47,781 nt of DNA. Source: Branchiostoma floridae (Eukaryota > Chordata > Leptocardii > Amphioxiformes > Branchiostomatidae). The translations under genes were made by a program, and so were the position numbers. Each line of letters begins with the position of its first letter. The stretch's first letter is position 1. The DNA lies in the NCBI RefSeq assembly GCF_000003815.2, contig NC_049981.1:7565290-7613070 (forward strand). The letters are read 5' to 3'. This document shows, piece by piece, positions 43,601 through 47,781 of the stretch. Under the pieces are notes generated by a model. It searched no databases and was not told the origin of the DNA. It was given only the letters and a program-made list of their open reading frames with translations.

Positions 43601-46600
43601 GTGGCGGTATAATGGCACCTGGTGGAATTATGCAAATGTATGTTAGACCTTTGATATGGAAACTTGCATTAAATTAATAGAGCGATTTAGGGCTACTAAA
43701 TAATTAGACAAAGTAGGCTGTCAAACAAAACATGGACTGATATCATATTCGACATGGACGAAACATTTACACAATATTTAAATGTATTTCGTCTCCTTAC
43801 TTTAGTGTATGCCTCTGTTGTATTGCCGACGTCGGTTCCGTTGACGACGTTCAGCACAGACGCCGCGCTAGCGATTGATGACGTAGTCTGTTGTACGTTT
43901 TCGACGTCCACGTCATCTAGAACAGTGTCTACAAACTCTTCAACATTTTCCGGTGGTCTTACCTGAATAATTGTAGAATATTTATCAAAGCTGTGGATAT
44001 TAACATTTAACTGAACTGCAATACTTAGAACTAGTGGTGTAGTGAACCACATATATAAATCAAACAGACTTTCAAGACCCTTAAAAGCGCCAAGCACATT
44101 CAGAATGCGGTGTTTTGTTACTTGCCAATTGAAAGCAGACACTCCAATATGTCAGCAAATATGCATAAATCATCTTCATTTTCTATACTGTGAATCAGCC
44201 TGGTTTCCTTCAACATTTTAGCTGCAGGTCTCTTTTGTCCTCTTCCTTTCATGGAACGGACGAAAGACACAAAGCAACTAAAATGATTGGATACTAGGAT
44301 ACTATTTAATGCACATTAAGAATTGCACTCTCACATTCGTTGTGACCCTTGTGACGCTGAAAGCACCGAGAACATCTGACACACGGATGACGATCTCCAG
44401 CTCATAGTTCATGTCTGGATCTCCTATAGGTAGTCTGATAGGAGGGGTGCTGGAAGACTGGTTGATGAGAAATCGTATTTATGTCAATGAAGGTTACTAA
44501 TAGACATCAATGTAAGCCAAATATCATTTACACAATCACAAAAACGGTTAGACGTTTCAGATGGCAGTGTCACTGATGAAAAATAGTCTGATAGTTTCCA
44601 AAGCAATATCCACATGTTTAAGTAACTGCTATTTTGCAAATCGTAATCGCATTTAACCCAATAAAATTTATTGAACTAAAATTGTGCCTAGCCAATCGCC
44701 AATCCCGATCTCTAAACACGCCACCTAATGTTCAGTTCAGTTTAAAAATTGCCACCAAAAACAAGAAGACAAAAACTGAACACACGTGCAGTTATGTTAC
44801 CATACGAAACAGAAAGATCTTTTCTGATTTTCTGACACAACAAAAGTACGAATTTAGTAAGGTCTACTACAACTATATATTATAAATAAGTGTATGAATG
44901 TATGGAACTTACTGGTCCGCTGTATAGAAGATATTGGTTGGGTCTGGAGGTCGAATTGATGCAAGCAACTTTGACTTCCGCTTCCGTATACTCAAAGTCA
45001 TAGCGCAGAGGTTGATCCGGATCGCTGAAGCCTAGTAAGCAATGTATCATTGTCTACATGAAAAACAAAAGGTGGACTCGCACTGCACTTTGGGCACAGG
45101 TACGGCACTGCGGGGTTCGTAGATGACTCAACGAATTTCAGAGATAAAGAACGAATTTTCTTCTAAGTCATACTTAGACGTATTACACAATGTCCAAGTT
45201 ATTTAATATCGCGAAAATAACAAAGCAGTGCCGCAGTGAACGAACCCGTAGTGCCGCACCGGTTTCCCAAGTGCAGTGAGAGTCCACCTTAAGTGTTGGT
45301 GGTAATCTCAACTGGCATTGAAAAGTCACCCAACGCAGACTTAAAATTGATAATGAAAAATTGACAACTTGAAGGTAATAATGCAAAAACGAATTATCGA
45401 CCGACCTGTTACAACGGCTTTGACCATAAAATATTTCCATTACCTTGACACTGTATCTCAAAGAATTCGTCTGGGTTGCCTAACTTGTGAACCCCACAGG
45501 TCCCTACAGTTGGTGGGTGATTAACTGTGAAAGAGTACTCGGCAGAACCAGACTCTCCTGTGTTACTGTCCGTCACTATAGATGTCACAGTGAACTGGCC
45601 TTGCTGTTTGGGATAAAGGATAATGTGTTAATCATATACACAGAGAATTTGTAGACTTCTAGGACATTGGCATGATCTTTTACGACGCAAAACAAGACCA
45701 ACTGCAGATAAATGGTCCTATAGAGCAAAAGGGTGGCAAAAATTAGAGGACAGCCAGAATATGGAAAATAAGTCTACCTTGCTAGTAGCTAAGGAAAATC
45801 TTATGTATCAATTCTGTGGTCATATTCAATGTTGATTCATAGAAAGTTACATACCGGATCGAAAATCTCTGCCCTGAACGTCACGTAGTCTTGACTTCTG
45901 TCATTCAGTATGTTTTTCCTCCAGTCTTCGTCTGTCCAAGTCGTAGCCACTCCCTGTGTCTGCACCAATGTCCAATTGTACCTGTAGTTGTTGGGATCTG
46001 CTCGACAGTTGCTACACAGCACGGACAGTCTCAACCTTTCTCCGGAGTTGATTTTGGGGCCGCAGGTTCCGTAGGTTGAGTCACAACTGTAGAAAAAAAT
46101 TACAGAAACAAATTAAGACTAGAAAGGCCGACATTTACTTGAGAGCAAATACAGCATATTTCAGCCATCTCCCTCAACCATGCAACTATAGACTGTTCCA
46201 AAATCACCCATGTGCAAAAATGGAACACTTCTGCTTAAAACTGACTTCTACTAATCACACTTTAGCCCAAAATGAATCTTACAGCCCCCCCCCCCTTTCC
46301 CTGTCGTTCTGACTCTCTGCAGTTTCAATTTTTAAAGCCCAAAATTCAAAGTTGGCAAAGAGGCTGCTAAAAATCCCATTGAAATCATTACCTATTGCAG
46401 ACCAGGTAACGCTTGTACATGCAAACAAAATGATTACATTTGCACCCATAGTGTATTCAGCTATAAATACAATCGTTGAAACAATGAATTAATAATTGCA
46501 TACTCACATGATTGATGACTGTGGAATCGTCGAAGGAACCACCTCTATAACCTGTCTCGCAGAAGCACTGACCCTGTTTGGTGCAGACACCTCCACAGTA

Positions 46601-47702
46601 AACGTCAGCTCAGAGTTAAGTGAATCCCGGTTGGTATTTACTGTAAGGAGACCATCGCCGCCTCCATTCAATATAGGGCAAACTCCATCTGAAAAAAAAT
46701 ACGCTATTGTATAGTAAAATAGAAATACATATGAGTACACGTAATGTGGTAAATATCTTCCTAAAGAATGAGACTAAGCTGCATTATGTACACAAATTTA
46801 GCATCAATGCTGTAGCGGGATGTTTGGTCGAAAACTCAGAGATTATGGGTTCGAATCCGCTGATGTGCTACTTATCTAGTGTGTGTCTGTTGCCGGTACA
46901 AATGAGTACCAAGCTTCAGTTAGGGCCGTCCCTCATAGAGGACGTTAAACGGAGGCCCTGTGTTGGTCACAGTTTGAGGACAGACACCCCCGAACTTGCA
47001 AGCACCACACTTATTGAAAAGATTAGGAGTCCTTCCTGGTGTGAGTGGATCAAACTTTACAGTCTCAAGGTTGATCTATTGAAAATGCGATAATCCCCTG
47101 TTATGTCAATCAATTGTAGTAAATCTTAATCAATAAGCATTACTTACTGATAAGATCACAAGACCAGCGATAGTCCAGGTCCGCGCTCCTTGATGTGATG
47201 CCGTCCGGATCCGATGACAGCGTGGCCGCATCTATGGTAAATTCACCAACTCCAACCTGCCTTCTGGCCCCTCCCAAAATTCCAGCAACGAGAGGGGAGG
47301 GCGTGATGCTCACCGATGTGTTATGACTTATACCCGATACTACAGCTCCTGTATTTGTTTCAGTCATAATCACAGTTAGCCTAAACAGGTATAGACCATA
47401 CTGGAGCGTTCTGGAAGGAACCAGGAGGTCTGATTTTGTGGAAACAACATCGGTAAGAACTTGCCACTGTGATCCACTGGGTGGAATAAACTCCCATTTG
47501 TACCCAACACGTTTCTCAATGCAGTTTGCAGAAACGTTGAATCGACTGTTCAGTGTAAAGGCCCTACTGCGCGCGATTCGTGTTCCTCCACCCAGAATGT
47601 TTACAGTAGGTGAGCAGTAGGTGCATCCGTATCCACCAGGTGTATTTACGCAGGTAGATCCTTGAGGACAAGCGGCATTGTTCTTTGTGCACTCATCGAG
47701 AT
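34334..47702 (-). CDS. Gene C: polycystin-1-like protein (EGF-REJ-GPS-5TM), N-terminus beyond the window
   Basis: Twenty minus-strand exons close in phase to about 1333 residues before the stop at 34334-34336. They give a partial calcium-binding EGF, a long REJ (receptor for egg jelly) region, GAIN-type sequence, a GPS motif (W..RGC then CICDHLTAFAG), TM1, then TM2-TM5 with polycystin-1 family motifs (FTRVQRISCCLSLL, GLESSLIALPINV, LLQPVKLILV). Family members normally carry a PLAT domain between TM1 and TM2 and six further TM segments after TM5. Here TM1 and TM2 are linked by about 40 basic residues and the protein ends in a basic tail after TM5. I infer a membrane protein keeping the autoproteolysis and N-terminal TM module but not the channel-like half. 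Confidence 0.85.
34800..34925 (-). mobile_element. Possible LINE 3' fragment in a gene C intron
   Basis: GGATCACCATTAGTGATACT and an adjacent tail of CAATAAAAACAAAAC resemble LINE 3' sequence. Too short to classify. Confidence 0.35.
35480..35585. repeat. Dispersed repeat, second copy of the 6228-6540 family
   Basis: It shares GTCTGACAGACATCGAAACG, AAAGAAAACTCTTATGT and CTATTTTC with the copy near 6460-6555. Confidence 0.75.
35625..35696 (-). CDS. Gene C exon 19
   Basis: A 24-codon phase 0-0 exon (acceptor GTCATTTCAG, donor TGG/GTAAGG) encoding KTKPSPETVSNIQLRMDDLI plus KTEW. It links TM5 to the basic tail and is likely cytoplasmic. Confidence 0.72.
36183..36370 (-). CDS. Gene C exon 18: TM4 and TM5
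   Basis: It encodes AWFLVAAIVIVSGAFTVLYG, a GNDYGRAKS loop, and AWLLAFVISFLTDFILLQPV followed by KLILVIIFFKLVTK. The LQPVK motif is a polycystin-1 family hallmark. Phase 1 to 0. Confidence 0.9.
36413..36545. repeat. Tandem partial duplication of gene C exon 18
   Basis: The stretch repeats the upstream half of exon 18 and its acceptor (36283-36412) with few changes. The copied coding part runs only through the TM4 region, so alone it would break the frame unless skipped. Confidence 0.88.
37409..37667 (-). CDS. Gene C exon 17: TM3 and cytoplasmic loop
   Basis: Starts FIIGLESSLIALPINVIVVV, matching the third TM segment of polycystin-1 proteins, followed by a polar, basic loop with PAPGGNGTEY. 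Phase 0 to 1, 259 bp. Confidence 0.9.
38227..38508 (-). CDS. Gene C exon 16: basic linker and TM2
   Basis: Encodes a highly basic start (RRKIVHRRQREREQ), HLWISVVKLP, then HFTRVQRISCCLSLLMSFML and VNIMFY. In relatives the HLW..FTRVQR stretch directly follows PLAT; here no PLAT precedes it. Phase 0-0, 94 codons. Confidence 0.9.
38931..39143 (-). CDS. Gene C exon 15: GPS C-terminal half and TM1
   Basis: Encodes LHCICDHLTAFAGFVAP, the C-terminal GPS half, then a hydrophobic ALVTVCVVMALYIVAVFIV segment. Acceptor TTTTTTCAAG, donor CAAAGG/GTTTGA, 71 codons in phase 0-0. Confidence 0.9.
39404..39540 (-). CDS. Gene C exon 14: N-terminal GPS half
   Basis: Encodes YTMSITASKCLFFNETSNLW and TDRGCE, the first cysteine pair region of the GPS. 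Phase 1 to 0. Confidence 0.88.
40001..40210. mobile_element. Palindromic GC-motif repeat, copy 2
   Basis: Starts TACTGTAAATGTATTTAAGT and carries repeated TTCGCGG and CCGCGAAA motifs in both orientations. It is intronic in gene C. Confidence 0.75.
40312..40555 (-). CDS. Gene C exon 13: GAIN region
   Basis: Encodes LHNFNTTEPGVALYIRVIPD, TLKAYLKRGAV and EREEWAIG, a beta-rich extracellular segment before the GPS. Phase 0 to 1, 244 bp. Confidence 0.85.
40725..40855 (+). mobile_element. LINE-like 3' fragment
   Basis: GGGGCTCTTGAAAAGCAGAC followed by a terminal AAATGAAATAAAATGAAATG microsatellite, typical of CR1/L2-type tails. Confidence 0.5.
40995..41210 (-). CDS. Gene C exon 12: GAIN region
   Basis: A 72-codon phase 0-0 exon starting TYFAPRNPFEYGNNAND, with VLGLSVLGERQKV and an NGTATSS glycosylation site. 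Confidence 0.85.
41567..41815 (-). CDS. Gene C exon 11: GAIN region
   Basis: An 83-codon phase 0-0 exon containing NKQATTTAFDTIDELSF, AKEFLMSLARSSC and LCLNGSVVSQ. Acceptor ATACAAACAG, donor CCCAG/GTATGT. Confidence 0.83.
42366..42457 (-). CDS. Gene C exon 10
   Basis: A 92-bp phase 1 to 0 exon encoding AVNILDASSQSVDRGRSEAQ and on to TDFQK, extracellular, after a clear TCTATTTCAG. Confidence 0.8.
42651..42756 (-). CDS. Gene C exon 9
   Basis: Encodes VRAADTLKTLGEVLTTEASE and ELEGIAAHLVT, an amphipathic helical stretch typical of the region between REJ and GPS. Phase 0 to 1. Confidence 0.8.
43187..43312 (-). CDS. Gene C exon 8: helical segment
   Basis: A 42-codon phase 0-0 exon with repeated valine/glutamine heptads (QVQVQDVQQVKQV), predicted to form a helix. 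Donor CTCAG/GTGAGT. Confidence 0.8.
43801..43962 (-). CDS. Gene C exon 7
   Basis: A 54-codon phase 0-0 exon starting VRPPENVEEFVDTVLDDVD, acidic and helical, directly after the REJ region. Confidence 0.82.
44335..44457 (-). CDS. Gene C exon 6: end of REJ region
   Basis: A 41-codon phase 0-0 exon with PIRLPIGDPDMNYELEIVIR and VSDVLGAF, a PKD/Ig-like strand pattern. Confidence 0.83.
44913..45031 (-). CDS. Gene C exon 5: REJ region
   Basis: Encodes GFSDPDQPLRYDFEYTEAEV and NQYLLYSGP; the FSDPDxPLxYxF pattern is a REJ signature. Phase 1 to 0. Confidence 0.87.
45070..45289. mobile_element. MITE family 1, copy 5 (diverged subfamily)
   Basis: Ends AGGTGGACTCGCACTGCACT and complement with TAA on the right. 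The subterminal motif reads GGCACTGCGG or GTGCCGCA where other copies have GCGTCACTGCGG, and changes on both arms match. Intronic in gene C. Confidence 0.85.
45444..45603 (-). CDS. Gene C exon 4: REJ region
   Basis: Encodes QGQFTVTSIVTDSNTGESGS, HPPTVGTCGVHKLG and FFEIQCQ, joining exon 5 to make the conserved C..GF.DPD junction. Phase 0 to 1. Confidence 0.87.
45855..46086 (-). CDS. Gene C exon 3: REJ region
   Basis: Encodes CDSTYGTCGPKINSGERLRL, CSNC and YRYNWTLVQTQG. Paired cysteines followed by a YxWxL core are typical of REJ. Phase 2 to 0. Confidence 0.87.
46508..46688 (-). CDS. Gene C exon 2: REJ region
   Basis: Encodes GVCPILNGGGDGLLTVN and ELTFTVEVSAPNRVSASARQ. Phase 1 to 2, acceptor in a T-run, donor CAT/GTGAGT. 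Confidence 0.83.
46805..47080 (+). mobile_element. tRNA-derived SINE in gene C intron
   Basis: It has a tRNA-like head ending in the B-box GGGTTCGAATCCGC, followed by a body with GGCCGTCCCTCATAGAGGAC and GTTAAACGGAGGCCC. Confidence 0.65.
47148..47702 (-). CDS. Gene C first exon in window: partial EGF and start of REJ
   Basis: After the acceptor CTGCATTTCAG it encodes LDECTKNNAACPQGSTC and VNTPGGYGC, a calcium-binding EGF start. The domain then runs straight into CSPTVNILGGGTRI and the REJ region (KRVGYKWEFIPP, LDYRWSCDLI) without the usual sixth EGF cysteine segment. The exon is 555 bp, phase 1 to 1. Confidence 0.87.
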
Positions 47703-47781
47703 CTGAAATGCAGGATGTAGCTACAGTTTATAACATCAATATCTTTGGTCAATTTTCTATTGATAAAGAAAACGCATTCCG

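Overview
The window looks like animal nuclear DNA, most likely from a cephalochordate (amphioxus). The inference rests on intron-rich genes with clean GT..AG junctions, C-type lectin (CTLD) and F-type lectin (FTP) domains, a polycystin-1-like gene, many small DNA transposons and an APE/RT non-LTR retrotransposon. Genes were assembled by hand from domain matches, splice signals and intron phase. There is no transcript evidence.

Layout. (1) 1-2170, minus: uninterrupted APE/RT reading frame of a LINE, cut by an assembly gap (2171-2814). (2) 3487-21111, minus, gene A: a type II membrane lectin. In coding order it has four tandem cytoplasmic cassettes with an NPxY-type motif, a transmembrane (TM) exon, three tandem 55-residue Ser/Thr-rich stalk exons, a discoidin (F5/8C) exon, a two-exon FTP domain and a two-exon CTLD ending at 3487. 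(3) 21.1-26.2 kb: repeats and no convincing gene; it separates the 5' sides of A and B. (4) 26222-32738, plus, gene B: signal peptide, two tandem CTLD exons, FN3, three Pro/Thr stalk exons, TM, and a tyrosine-rich tail. The tail is interrupted by an in-frame TAA and by an intron made almost wholly of a MITE. (5) 34334-47702 (running off the right edge), minus, gene C: polycystin-1-like, with EGF, REJ, GAIN/GPS and five TM segments. PLAT and the C-terminal channel module were not found. Genes B and C are tail to tail.

Themes. Exon cassettes have been duplicated in tandem several times: A cytoplasmic x4, A stalk x3, B CTLD x2, B stalk x2, and a partial TM exon in C. In A the FTP domain keeps its RxDx4R sugar-binding signature while the CTLD has KPS where EPN or QPD would be expected. 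In B the two CTLD exons keep EPN and WND but differ mainly around the sugar-binding loops. A and B could be neighbouring glycan-recognition receptors with different signalling tails; that functional link is inference.

Mobile DNA is dense: a five-copy MITE with 3-bp TAA/TTA duplications, a 926-bp TTAA-flanked element, a 1.5-kb TA-flanked element with internal tandem repeats, several foldback elements, and tRNA-derived SINE pieces. Duplicated flanks inside the window provide pre-insertion sites for two of the elements, so their target duplications can be read directly.
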